A stretch of DNA of 64,000 bases. Source: JANYJZ01 sp964523395. Lineage in GTDB: Bacteria > Bacteroidota > Ignavibacteria > UBA10030 > SZUA-254. The notes below the pieces were generated by a model, which was given only the letters and a program-made list of their open reading frames with translations, did no database searches and was not told the origin of the DNA. Of this stretch, positions 37,121 to 47,000 are shown piece by piece. Each line of letters starts with the position of its first letter. Within the stretch, counting starts at the first letter, position 1. The stretch lies in contig CAZFXS010000005.1 in assembly GCA_964523395.1 (NCBI GenBank), positions 1-64,000 of the forward strand. Reading direction: 5' to 3'. The position numbers and the translations under genes are program-made.

Positions 37121-37232
37121 ACCTGTTTTCAATTCTTGCTGTTAAAAAACTTCTCAATATAGATGGGGTTTTTTTGAGAAACAAGAAGAATTATGGATAC
37201 TTTTCTCCTGAAAGAGAAAGGGGTAAAATTGA

Positions 37233-37261
37233 TTGACTTTCAGATAAATTAACATTATATT
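37233..37261 (+). promoter_or_regulatory. Sigma70-type promoter for secD operon
   Basis: TTGACT (37233-37238), 17 nt, TATATT (37256-37261), 68 nt upstream of the secD GTG. One of the best matches in the window. Confidence 0.65.
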
Positions 37262-37329
37262 TTTACTCCATAATTTCAAAAACAGACCCATTTTCACTAA
37301 TTTCAAGATTTAGGAGTCGCAGATCGTAC

Positions 37330-39216
37330 GTGAAGAAAAACCGTGGTAAGCTTATTCTCACTCTCGCTTTTGTTCTTCTTTCTTTCTATTTCCTCTATCC
37401 GACCTACAAAGACTACCAGTTCACAAAAGAACTTCGTACGTTAACCGGTGACGATAGCCTGAAGTTTGTAGAATCGAATGAAGCCGCGATCCGTGAAGCG
37501 CGCGCTAAGCGCATTAAATTAGGACTTGATTTACAAGGCGGCATGCGCGTTGTATTGGAGGTCAACGTCTTAAAACTGCTTGAAGATCTCGCCAAGAACA
37601 AGGACGACAATTTCAACGCAGTTATTCAGGAAGTCCGGGCGGTTGCAAAAACCACGGATGAAGATTTGCTTGATGTCCTGTCGAAAAAATTTCAGGAAAA
37701 GCAGTTACGCATGAGCCGTTATTACGGCAACATTCGTGATGCAGATGACGCGATAGTGAGCAGACTGCGCGACGAATCCACCGGTGCCGTTGATCGCGCG
37801 ATAGAAATTGTGCGCAACCGTGTTGACCAGTACGGTGTTTCCGAACCCTCTATTCAGAAACAGGGAAGCCGGAGAATTATCGTTGAACTTCCCGGCGTTA
37901 CAAAAGAGGCTGAAGTACGCCAGCTTCTCCAGGGCACGGCATTACTGGAATTCAAATTATTAATTGATCCCGAGATTGCTATCAAGGTTTATGAATCAAT
38001 TGACAGAACCCTTGCGGGCAAACCTCTCATTGATTCGACTGCGACCGACTCGGCAACATCCGTGGCACAAAAAGCGGACACGACAAAAGCCGCTGACACT
38101 TCTTCTATTCCGCTGCCTGAAGATCAACTCAAAGCCGAAGAGCAAGCCAAAAAGGATCACCCGTTCTTCTTCCTTGCAAGGCCAAACCAACAGGAAGGAC
38201 AAGGCTGGAATGGAGAGCTCTATTCGGCTGAAGACGATAAGGGAAGGGTCATGCGCGTATTCGAACGGCCTGAGATCCGTCAGTTGCTTCCTTCCGACAT
38301 GGCAGTCGCATGGTCGGCAAAACCGGCCTTTGTTGCCGAAGGTAAAAATTATTTCGCATTATATGCCGTAAAATCACAGCCCGAATTAACCGGAGGCGTT
38401 ATTGTGAACGCCCGCGCGACCATCGACCCGACATACAACACTCCGATGGTTACCATGGAAATGAACAACGACGGTTCACGCGACTGGGCACGCATTACCG
38501 GCGCCAACGTGAATAAGCGGATTGCTATCATCATGGATAATTCGGTTTTTTCCGCACCCGTGGTTCGGACAAAAATCACCGGAGGGAACTCCCAGATCGA
38601 AGGAATGGACAATGTCGAGGAAGCAAAATTACTTGAAATTGTTCTGAAAGCCGGCGCTCTCCCCGCCCCCGTAGAAATCATTCAGCAGACATCGGTCGGT
38701 GCGTCGCTTGGCGATGACTCCATCCGTCAGGGTGTGACGTCATCACTTGCCGCGCTTATTCTCACCGTATTGTTTATGATTATGTATTACAAAATGGGCG
38801 GCACCATGGCTGATATTGCGCTCGTGCTGAACCTCCTCTTCACTCTCGCGGTCATGGCGGCATTCCAGGGAACGTTAACACTCCCCGGCATAGCAGGCAT
38901 CATCCTTACCATGGCAGTCGCTGTAGACGCAAACGTGCTCATCTACGAACGCATCCGCGAGGAATCTGTTACCGGCAAAACACTGGCGGCGGCAATCGAC
39001 ACGGGATACAGCAAGGCATTCACTGCCATTTTTGATTCAAACATCACCACATTCATCACCGGCGTAATCCTCTACCAGTTCGGCAGCGGTCCGGTCCAAG
39101 GCTTTGCTCTCACATTAATGATTGGTATCATCGCAAGCATGTTCAGTGCAATTATCATTACAAGAATTATTTTTGACATGATGACCGAAAAGGGTCAGAA
39201 AGTCAATTTCGGATAA
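37330..39216 (+). CDS. secD: Protein translocase subunit SecD
   Basis: 628 residues starting at GTG. An N-terminal helix (about 7-24) and a large periplasmic region with the P1 domain (GLDLQGGMRVVLEV) are followed by five C-terminal helices including the RND-type segment IVLTMAVAVDANVLIYERIREE. SecD with SecF uses the proton motive force to complete Sec export. An Asp/Ser/Ala-rich stretch (about 238-262) lengthens the periplasmic domain. secF follows 24 nt later. Confidence 0.97.
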   Translation: MKKNRGKLILTLAFVLLSFYFLYPTYKDYQFTKELRTLTGDDSLKFVESNEAAIREARAKRIKLGLDLQGGMRVVLEVNVLKLLEDLAKNKDDNFNAVIQEVRAVAKTTDEDLLDVLSKKFQEKQLRMSRYYGNIRDADDAIVSRLRDESTGAVDRAIEIVRNRVDQYGVSEPSIQKQGSRRIIVELPGVTKEAEVRQLLQGTALLEFKLLIDPEIAIKVYESIDRTLAGKPLIDSTATDSATSVAQKADTTKAADTSSIPLPEDQLKAEEQAKKDHPFFFLARPNQQEGQGWNGELYSAEDDKGRVMRVFERPEIRQLLPSDMAVAWSAKPAFVAEGKNYFALYAVKSQPELTGGVIVNARATIDPTYNTPMVTMEMNNDGSRDWARITGANVNKRIAIIMDNSVFSAPVVRTKITGGNSQIEGMDNVEEAKLLEIVLKAGALPAPVEIIQQTSVGASLGDDSIRQGVTSSLAALILTVLFMIMYYKMGGTMADIALVLNLLFTLAVMAAFQGTLTLPGIAGIILTMAVAVDANVLIYERIREESVTGKTLAAAIDTGYSKAFTAIFDSNITTFITGVILYQFGSGPVQGFALTLMIGIIASMFSAIIITRIIFDMMTEKGQKVNFG

Positions 39217-39240
39217 ACATCAGACTATTGGAGATTTTTC

Positions 39241-40203
39241 ATGCGTTTCTTTGGCAAAACAAATATAGACTTCATGGGCAAACGCCGGACCTGGTACATG
39301 GTCTCGCTCAGTGTGATTGTTGTGGGGCTTATTTCCCTTGCTATAAAAGGGATTGACTACGGCATTGACTTTCTTGGCGGTACAGAGCTGATTGTTCATT
39401 TTTCGCAAGCTCCTGACGTCGCCGAAATCCGCTCAATGATGGATAATTCAGGATTCCCCGCTGCAGAAATTAAAACGTACGGCGAACCAAATAAAATCGT
39501 CATTCAAACATCAATACAAGGCGAAGGAACAACCGTTGCAGATCAAATCAACAACGCACTCCAAGAAAAGTTTCCCGACCGCGACCCGAGGATCCTCGAG
39601 CAGCAGAAGATAAGCCCGAAGATTAGTTCTGAACTACGGCGAGATGCACTTTTTGCTATACTTTTCTCGCTGATAGCCATCATGGTCTACGTCGGCTTCC
39701 GATTCAAATTCATTTACGGGATTGGGGCGGTAGTTGCCCTGTTCCATGATGTTCTTGTAACGCTGGGTGTACTTTCCCTGCTTGACGGTCTGACGCCATT
39801 TACAAATTTTGAAATAGACCAGAATATGATCGCGGCCTTTCTCACACTCGTCGGTCTTTCTGTCAACGATACCGTGGTTATTTTCGACCGTATCCGTGAG
39901 AATCAAAAGATTCACCGGTCTCTCAGTCTTATGGAGATCATGAACAAGAGCCTCAATGAAACACTCAGCAGAACAATTATTACTTCGGGAACAGTGTTCA
40001 TTGTAACAATTATTCTTTTCCTCTTTGGCGGAGAAGTGAACAGAGGATTCGGATTCGCGCTGACAATCGGTATCATCACCGGAACGTATTCCTCCATTTA
40101 TATCGCGAGCGCGGTCGTCCTGGATTACACAAAAAGCAAATTGTCACCGAAAAACAAAACTGTCGCACCGGAAAAGGCAAAGTATGAAGTTGTCAACCAG
40201 TGA
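39241..40203 (+). CDS. secF: Protein translocase subunit SecF
   Basis: 320 residues with six helices. GIDFLGGTELIV and LSVNDTVVIFDRIREN are the SecF signatures. An ATG with GGAGA ten bases upstream starts it. Its last 20 nt overlap the STAS gene. Confidence 0.97.
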   Translation: MRFFGKTNIDFMGKRRTWYMVSLSVIVVGLISLAIKGIDYGIDFLGGTELIVHFSQAPDVAEIRSMMDNSGFPAAEIKTYGEPNKIVIQTSIQGEGTTVADQINNALQEKFPDRDPRILEQQKISPKISSELRRDALFAILFSLIAIMVYVGFRFKFIYGIGAVVALFHDVLVTLGVLSLLDGLTPFTNFEIDQNMIAAFLTLVGLSVNDTVVIFDRIRENQKIHRSLSLMEIMNKSLNETLSRTIITSGTVFIVTIILFLFGGEVNRGFGFALTIGIITGTYSSIYIASAVVLDYTKSKLSPKNKTVAPEKAKYEVVNQ

Positions 40204-40525
40204 AACTGACGGCATCACTATTGTAGCGCTTGAAGGAAGCGTCCTTGGCGGCCCTGACGCCACTGCGTTGAACGATACTCTCCACAAACTTGTCGAGAAA
40301 AAAAAGAAAAAAATCGTTCTTAACCTTGCCGAGGTTCACACAATGAACAGTTCCGGGCTGACCATGCTTATCGGCGCAATGACAACGGTCAGAAATGCCG
40401 GCGGCAACCTGAAAATCGCGGCCGCATCCAAAAAAATTGAAAGTTTGCTAGTGATAACAAAACTCTCCACCGTTTTTGAGCTTCATCCCACAGTGAAAAA
40501 AGCGATCAGCAGTTTTCAAGAGTAA
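40184..40525 (+). CDS. STAS-domain anti-sigma factor antagonist
   Basis: 113 residues covering one STAS domain (KLSTSETDGITIVALEGSVL at the start). The segment TMNSSGLTML contains the serine that an anti-sigma kinase phosphorylates in SpoIIAA/RsbV proteins. The dephosphorylated form frees a sigma factor or acts in partner switching. The gene overlaps secF by 20 nt, with AAAAGG before its ATG, so it is made with the Sec operon. No RsbW-like kinase or SpoIIE phosphatase is near. Confidence 0.88.
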   Translation: MKLSTSETDGITIVALEGSVLGGPDATALNDTLHKLVEKKKKKIVLNLAEVHTMNSSGLTMLIGAMTTVRNAGGNLKIAAASKKIESLLVITKLSTVFELHPTVKKAISSFQE

Positions 40526-40548
40526 CAGAGTGCATCTCAGAATCGAAC

Positions 40549-40587
40549 AAACTCCGGTGTGATACTCGTATCCATCGGAGTTTTTTT
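40549..40587 (+). terminator. Intrinsic terminator after secD-secF-STAS
   Basis: AAACTCCG / CGGAGTTT stem (40549-40556 and 40576-40583) with an inner GATAC/GTATC hairpin, followed by a run of seven T (40581-40587). Confidence 0.75.
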
Positions 40588-40605
40588 CGTTTGTAAGGAA
40601 TTCTC

Positions 40606-41877
40606 ATGTCAGTCCAGATTATTGTCGGCGCCCAGTGGGGCGATGAAGGAAAGGGCAAGATTGTCGATCACCTCAGTGAGCATGTCGACATTGTTGCCCG
40701 CTATCAGGGGGGCGCAAATGCCGGGCACACCGTCGTCATCGGCGACAAAGAATACGTTCTCCATCTGATCCCCTCCGGAATCTTCCACCAAAAAGTTACC
40801 TGTGTCATCGGGAATGGTGTCGTTATTGATCCGATTGCCCTTCTCGATGAAATCCGTCAGTTGAAAGACCTGAACATCGACATCACCGGGCGGCTGCTTA
40901 TCAGTCATAACGCCCATCTGATCATGCCGTACCACAAACTGCTTGATACCATCCGCGAACAAACGACGGAAAAAATCGGCACGACAGGCCGCGGAATCGG
41001 CCCGGCGTACATAGACAAATTCATGCGCGTCGGTATCCGGATTGTCGACTTACTCGATCGCGATGTTTTTGTCTCCAAGCTTAAACGCAATATTGAAGAA
41101 AAAAATCAAATACTTAAAAAAATATACGGTGAAACCGAACTCAGTGTCGACAAGATTGTTTGTGAATACGAAGAGTTCGATAAAAAAATTGACGAGTACG
41201 TTACTGACAGCGCTCTTTACCTTAATAAAGCATTACGGGAACACAAGCGCGTTCTGGCCGAAGGCGCACAGGGCGCATTACTCGATGTCGACCACGGCAC
41301 CTACCCGTTTGTCACATCCTCCAACCCGACAAGCGGCGGCGCGTGCACCGGTCTCGGTATTCCGCCGACATCAATTTCTTCAGTGCTTGGGGTTGTCAAA
41401 GCGTATTCAACACGTGTCGGTAATGGTCCGTTTCCTACGGAACTGCAAAATGAAACCGGGGACAGGCTCCGCGAAACCGGCGGCGAATATGGCGCCACCA
41501 CCGGCAGACCTAGGCGCTGCGGCTGGTTTGATGCCGTCAGCCTGAGGTATTCGGCAATGGTCAACGGTATCCGGCAGATTGCCATAACGAAGCTCGATGT
41601 GCTTGATTCATTTGAGGAAATAAAGGTCTGCATTGGCTACCAGTATGAAGGAAAGTTATTAAAGACCTTCCCCACCGATCTTCCGTCACTGCAGGCAATT
41701 GTTCCGCTGTATGAAACCTTTGACGGATGGAATGCACCGACATCATCCATCACTTCATACACTTCGCTCCCCGCCAATGCCAAACGGTATGTTGAGGCAA
41801 TCAGCGCGCTGACGGGAACAGAACTGTATATAGTCTCTGTGGGCGCGCGGCGCGATCAAACAATCTTCGTGCACTAA
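40606..41877 (+). CDS. purA: Adenylosuccinate synthetase
   Basis: 423 residues. GAQWGDEGKGKIVD at the N-terminus holds the catalytic Asp and phosphate loop; GGANAGHTV, GTTGRGIGPAY and CGWFDAV are also family signatures. It condenses IMP and aspartate using GTP in AMP synthesis. Preceded by AAGGA; the histidine kinase follows 6 nt later and is probably co-transcribed. Confidence 0.97.
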   Translation: MSVQIIVGAQWGDEGKGKIVDHLSEHVDIVARYQGGANAGHTVVIGDKEYVLHLIPSGIFHQKVTCVIGNGVVIDPIALLDEIRQLKDLNIDITGRLLISHNAHLIMPYHKLLDTIREQTTEKIGTTGRGIGPAYIDKFMRVGIRIVDLLDRDVFVSKLKRNIEEKNQILKKIYGETELSVDKIVCEYEEFDKKIDEYVTDSALYLNKALREHKRVLAEGAQGALLDVDHGTYPFVTSSNPTSGGACTGLGIPPTSISSVLGVVKAYSTRVGNGPFPTELQNETGDRLRETGGEYGATTGRPRRCGWFDAVSLRYSAMVNGIRQIAITKLDVLDSFEEIKVCIGYQYEGKLLKTFPTDLPSLQAIVPLYETFDGWNAPTSSITSYTSLPANAKRYVEAISALTGTELYIVSVGARRDQTIFVH

Positions 41878-41883
41878 TTCCAT

Positions 41884-43101
41884 ATGCCGATACCCCGTTC
41901 GGCAAATATTAAAGTCTTCCTTCTTGTCATCGCCGTCGCGATTGTCGTCGGAACACTCGTGTTCTCCCAGCGGATTGTCCAGCAACTCCTTGAAAAAGAA
42001 CGCGAGGTTGCCGCTCTTTACGCGAAATCCCTCCAGTTTATCGCCAACCGGCCGATGGATCAGGCCGTTGATCAAACCGATTACAGCTTCATCTTTGATG
42101 AGGTCATCCGTTCAATAGATTTTCCGATGGTGTTGTCCGATGCTGAGTTCAATCCCATTGCTCCGTATCTGACAAGCAGCAGAAACATTTCAATTGATAC
42201 GACCCTCTCTGACGAGGAAATGAAATTATTCTTTAAGAGAATCATTACCCGGCTTGATACAGAAAACCCTCCCATCAAAGTGACACTACAGGATTCGATT
42301 GTTCTGAGCTACGTTCATTACGGCGAATCCGAACTGGTGACCCGTTTGCGCTGGCTTCCGTATATCGAATTTGCTGTCGCCGGAATGTTTATACTCCTTG
42401 GATACGTCGGTTTCAGTTATATCAAGCGGAGCGAGCAGAGCAATATCTGGGTGGGCATGTCCAAAGAAACCGCGCACCAGCTCGGCACCCCGCTTTCCAG
42501 TCTGATGGGCTGGATTGAAATTATGAAAGAACACGGCGCCGACAATCCGAAACTGATGGCCACCATCGCGGAAATGGAAAATGATGTCGGACGGCTGGAG
42601 GTTATCACCGAAAGATTCTCAAAGATCGGTTCAAAACCGTCACTGAAAGAAGAAAACCTCCACGAAGTAATTGAAAGCGTCATCACATATTTTCAGCGGC
42701 GGCTTCCTTCGCGGTTCGGGGATAAACGAAATATTCAGATCAGTATTTCAAGTACCGTCCGGCCGACAGTAAGAATGAATCGGGAGTTATTTGACTGGGT
42801 CATCGAAAACCTTATTAAGAACGCGCTCGACGCAATGGAGGAAGGAACAGGATCAATTACGTTTTCCATCGAAGAAAAGGGAGACGCGGTATTTATTGAT
42901 GTGAAAGACACGGGCAAAGGAATCGACCTGAAATCGAAGCAGGACATTTTCCGCCCGGGCTACAGCACGAAGCAACGCGGATGGGGGCTTGGGCTGAGCC
43001 TTTCCAAACGTATCATTGAATCGTATCACAAAGGCAAAATTTTTGTCAAGGAAAGCCGGGTTGGCAAGGGAACGACGTTCAGAATTAAGCTGAGGAAGTA
43101 G
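41884..43101 (+). CDS. Membrane sensor histidine kinase
   Basis: 405 residues: helix 9-28, a periplasmic sensor of about 130 residues, helix 161-180, then a cytoplasmic kinase with phosphoacceptor KETAHQLGTP (His about 198) and ATPase boxes IENLIKNALDAMEE, DVKDTGKGI and GWGLGLSLSKRI. The H-box is the TAHQLGTPLSSL variant seen in Bacteroidota. No response regulator follows, so its partner is elsewhere. Confidence 0.9.
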   Translation: MPIPRSANIKVFLLVIAVAIVVGTLVFSQRIVQQLLEKEREVAALYAKSLQFIANRPMDQAVDQTDYSFIFDEVIRSIDFPMVLSDAEFNPIAPYLTSSRNISIDTTLSDEEMKLFFKRIITRLDTENPPIKVTLQDSIVLSYVHYGESELVTRLRWLPYIEFAVAGMFILLGYVGFSYIKRSEQSNIWVGMSKETAHQLGTPLSSLMGWIEIMKEHGADNPKLMATIAEMENDVGRLEVITERFSKIGSKPSLKEENLHEVIESVITYFQRRLPSRFGDKRNIQISISSTVRPTVRMNRELFDWVIENLIKNALDAMEEGTGSITFSIEEKGDAVFIDVKDTGKGIDLKSKQDIFRPGYSTKQRGWGLGLSLSKRIIESYHKGKIFVKESRVGKGTTFRIKLRK

Positions 43102-43217
43102 ATATTAGTAAGTGCGCTTGCGCCAATTGTTTTACCACCCTCTCCCAATCCTTCGCCTCCGCTCAGGATCATCGCAATCTCTGCAAAAGTGAAACATGAT
43201 TTTCAAAAAAGGACACC

Positions 43218-43376
43218 ACCCATCTTGAGTTACTGGCTCAGTTTGAAGATAAGAACAACGCAGAGTCGCAAAGAGCGCGAAGAAACGCAGAGAAATAATC
43301 ACTTTGCGATACTCGGCGAGCTCTGCGTTTCTGCGTTTAAGAATTATAATTCAAAATGAGCCAGTACCCATCTTGA
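43218..43376. mobile_element. MITE-like palindromic element with flanking direct repeat
   Basis: ACCCATCTTGA at 43218-43228 is repeated exactly at 43366-43376. Between them is a 138-bp element with terminal inverted repeats TACTGGCTCA (43231-43240) and TGAGCCAGTA (43357-43366). Inside, CGCAGAG/CGCAAAG motifs are mirrored by CTCTGCGTT, so most of it can fold into one long imperfect hairpin. It has no coding capacity. The direct repeat looks like a target-site duplication, implying insertion by a transposase in trans. The rest of the 43102-43421 gap holds no gene. Confidence 0.6.
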
Positions 43377-43421
43377 CTCTGCATAGTTTTTTCATTAGGT
43401 TTTAGTCAAGAGGATTTCAAG

Positions 43422-43985
43422 ATGCAATCACCAGCCAAGAAAATATACACCTTCGCTGATTACGAGCAGCTCCCGGAAGGCGCGCCATATCAATTAATAC
43501 AGGGAGAGCTCGTTATGACACCTTCTGCCACGCCGTACCATCAAATTATTCTACAAAGACTTCTTGTTCATTTAACTGCATTCGTCAGGCAACTGCAATG
43601 CGGCGAGGTTATTGTTTCTCCTATTGATGTTTACTTTAATGAAAGGGAAGTATACCAGCCGGATATTATCTTCATTCACAAGGAGCGACTGAATATTATC
43701 GGCAAGAAGAAAATAGAAGGCCCGCCTGATCTGGTGATGGAGATTCTGTCACCTTCGACGGGATATTACGACCTGACGCATAAGAAGTCGGTGTATGAAT
43801 CGTCGGGCGTGCAGGAATACTGGGTTATCGATCCGGAGGAAAAGTTTGTAGAAGTGTTCGCGCTTCACGACGGCCGCTTTCGAGAATCAGGACGGTGGAA
43901 AGGCGACGGTACAGCCGCCTCTACGTTGCTGCCAGGTTTCCAAACAGGACTGGCTACATTGTTCAAACCGATAGGCGAGTTGTAG
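43422..43985 (+). CDS. Uma2-family (PD-(D/E)XK) putative endonuclease
   Basis: 187 residues of the Uma2/DUF820 family. YQPDIIFI, PDLVMEILSPST and DLTHKKSVYESSGVQEYWVID form the restriction-like nuclease core (Asp, Glu, Lys). Uma2 genes are abundant in genomes with many mobile elements, and no biological substrate is established. It lies directly after the MITE-like element; its TAG stop overlaps a REP-like hairpin. It is a solo gene. Confidence 0.88.
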   Translation: MQSPAKKIYTFADYEQLPEGAPYQLIQGELVMTPSATPYHQIILQRLLVHLTAFVRQLQCGEVIVSPIDVYFNEREVYQPDIIFIHKERLNIIGKKKIEGPPDLVMEILSPSTGYYDLTHKKSVYESSGVQEYWVIDPEEKFVEVFALHDGRFRESGRWKGDGTAASTLLPGFQTGLATLFKPIGEL

Positions 43986-44003
43986 TCTCCGATTTGCAAT
44001 CGG
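43982..44003 (+). repeat. REP-like hairpin with 5' GTAG
   Basis: GTAG (43982-43985), TCT, then a CCGATT / AATCGG stem with a TGC loop. The same layout as the elements at 55.2 and 60.8 kb. Confidence 0.5.
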
Positions 44004-44052
44004 GTATTGGCGGTAAGACCAGTTGCACAGCCCGGGGTTTTACATCAAAGCA

Positions 44053-47000
44053 TCATTTCAACAACACCATCTTCTTTGTGCCGGTAAACTTTCCCGCCGT
44101 TAACCGGTACGTATACACACCACTCGCAAGACCTCCGGCATCCAGCTTCACAGATTTATATCCTGCTTCCTGTATTTCATCCACCAGCGTTCTCACTTCC
44201 CTCCCCAGAACATCGTACAGCTTCAGCGTTACGTGACTATTGACAGATAACGAATAACGAATAACTGTTATTGGATTAAACGGGTTGGGATAGTTCTGTT
44301 CAAGACGGAATCGGGATGGAATTTCTGTTACCGGGATAATGCGCAGAATAAGCCTGTTCCCTGCACTGTTAATACGTATCTCTCCTTCGGTTTGCGAGCG
44401 ATTGTCTGCAATGAGTGGAATTCCATTATCTGAAAATAATCCGATATGATTATTTATGGTATTCGCAAGCTTCCATTCAACAACGACCGGCTTCTCAACA
44501 CCGGTCAGAACAATCGGATATTCGACAGAAGACCCATTTGATGTCGAATAAGTTTTGACCAGATCTCCTCCTTCAAACCGCGCGTCGAAAACCGCATCCG
44601 GCAATGCCGGGAGAGAAGAAGCGAGAAGCTTCCCATCAGGAGTATCTGACGCACCAAAATAAAGTGTCTGACTTTTGCCGGTTGCATCGGTAAACTTCAG
44701 CGTATTCATTTCCGTCAAAAGCTGAGATGACGAAGATTGAACGACATTTCCCAATGCCGCCGCGGATAATGTAAGTGTTCCCGGATGCCCCGCTTTGACC
44801 CAGTACGCTTTGCCCGGCTGTATCGTGTCGGCGGGATAATAGCCGTTATTATATCCGTAGAAAAGTGAAAGGATGTTTCCCTGAGGACTTTGTGTGACAC
44901 TTCCCGCGGGAGCAGGATTTGTTATCGACCCGATAATATTCCATCCGGAATCAACAGGAACAGTGATGCTGTCAAGGATGTCGCCAAAAATTCCAATACT
45001 CGAAGAAGTATCAAACTTCATCCAATAGCCGCGACCCGGCGGAATGCGGTTTGCCTGTTCAAAACCATTTGCTCTCGAATAGCCGTACACCGGCAATAAT
45101 GCTGAGGGAAACAGGGCTGACACAGAATCATTTCCGGCATTCATCGGATTGGAAAGCATATTCCATTTAGCGGAGGCAGAAAATACTTTGGTGGAACCGG
45201 AATTATACCATCGTTGAAACGGGATGATTTGTTTCGCGACGCTTGCACTCGACCATGATAATGTTGCAACCGCACCGCCGCCATTTTCATAGTATTCCAT
45301 TTTCACATCATAACGCTTGCCGGCTTCAAGAGAAATAGTATCGCTGTATTCCCGGGGCGCGCCGTCAGTCCATTGGTTAATCACCGGTCTTCCATTGACC
45401 CACAGGCGCACGCCATCGTCAACCGTCGCATAGAACCTGTAGACTTCAGAATATTGGGGACTGACGCGTCCGGTCCATCGCACAGAAAACAAGTCGTTTC
45501 CCATTGCGGGATCCGGGGAACCGTTCCCCCAGCTGAAATTAATGGTGGAATCGAGCCGCACAATAACATCGCCGGTAAAATCAATATTATCATAGTACTC
45601 GCCGCGAAGTCCGATGGGAATATCACCGATGACAATAAACGACTTCTTCAGTTCGGCAACTCCGCCGTTGGTTCCTGACACAACAAGCTTTACAGTGTAA
45701 ATTCCCGGAGAAGTATACATGTGCACGGGATTTTGTTCGGTGCTCGTACCTCCATCTCCAAACGTCCATGCCCACGACAATGCGCCGGGTACATCAGATT
45801 GATCCATAAATTGTACCGGCAATGGCGGGAGCCCGCTCGTATAGTTCGCCGAAAAGTCGGCGCGACCAATATATTTGATACGGAGGATATTCGCTCCCCG
45901 GTCAATCGGGGTTACATAATCAAGATCTTTATACAAATCGGAGAAATATAATCCATCCGGCCCTGCCGCCAGCGCCGACACAGTCGCTTTTCCCGAACCG
46001 GTATACTGAAGAAACGGTTTTGGCCCGTTCACCAGCTGTCCGCTGTCACCAAGCACAAACTCTTCGATTCTCTTTCCGCGGGGCTGCGGTCCGGTTGCCC
46101 ATGTTGCACCGGATAACGTAACAAACGCGTGTCCCTGTTTCTCTGCTTCGAACCCGCTTCCTCCGAACGTCTCCGGCTGCACAAACGCAATATTCACGGG
46201 TGCGGTAGACGGGTTCCAGTTGTACAACGCGTTGACCGACATGCTTGCGTTCGAGCCATCCCAGCCGTAGTTCACGCCTTCGACAATCTTAGCAAATCTG
46301 TCTACCTCAGGGCCATTTTCCACTTCATAATGAAACCCATCGGATGCGCGCCATGCCCCGCCAAACGGATTCCTGACACCATACGCGAACACATAATCCC
46401 TCGCCGTTATTCCGTTTGAAAGATTATAAAAAGGGTTATCGGAAGGGGCAGTACCATCTTTATTGACTCTCAGAATTTTTCCGCGGAAATAATTCAAATC
46501 CTGCGCGGTTGCGGTCGCAAATCCATCACCCATATGCACATATAATTTGCCGTCGGGCCCGATGGTGAGATTGGAAATAAAATGCGACTGGCCCTGAATC
46601 TCGCCGACCATGTCAAGGATAGTGGTTTGCGTTGCCGCAGTCAAACCGCCATCAGTACTGTGAAACCTGACAACCTTTGGATAATGATTGATGCTTGGCG
46701 GGTTCGCATCATAAAGCATATTGACAAATACATCGCCGGTGGAAGAATCAACAACAATACCGGAGAGTCCCTGCTCACCCGATCCCGGAAAATTTCCTGT
46801 CGGTTCAAAATTCAACAGGCTATCAGCATACGTCAGCACCGTACCATTATTGGTAACGACCTTGATTGTTCCGTATAATTCTGTCACATAAAATAATGGA
46901 TCCATCGGCTGTGATCCGGGGTTAGGCACAAACGCTATATTGACCGGGAGTTGAAATCCTTTGGCAACAATTTCAACTTTATATCCGGTCGGTACGGGTT

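Noticed and set aside
43422..43985. Uma2 nuclease as part of a defence system
   Set aside because: Solo gene beside a MITE-like element, no methylase, helicase or toxin partner.
44239..44266. GATAACG/AATAACG/AATAACT 7-nt steps in the T9SS tail of the PQQ-type gene
   Set aside because: The encoded residues TVIRYSL are the normal sorting-domain consensus, so protein constraint can explain the periodicity.
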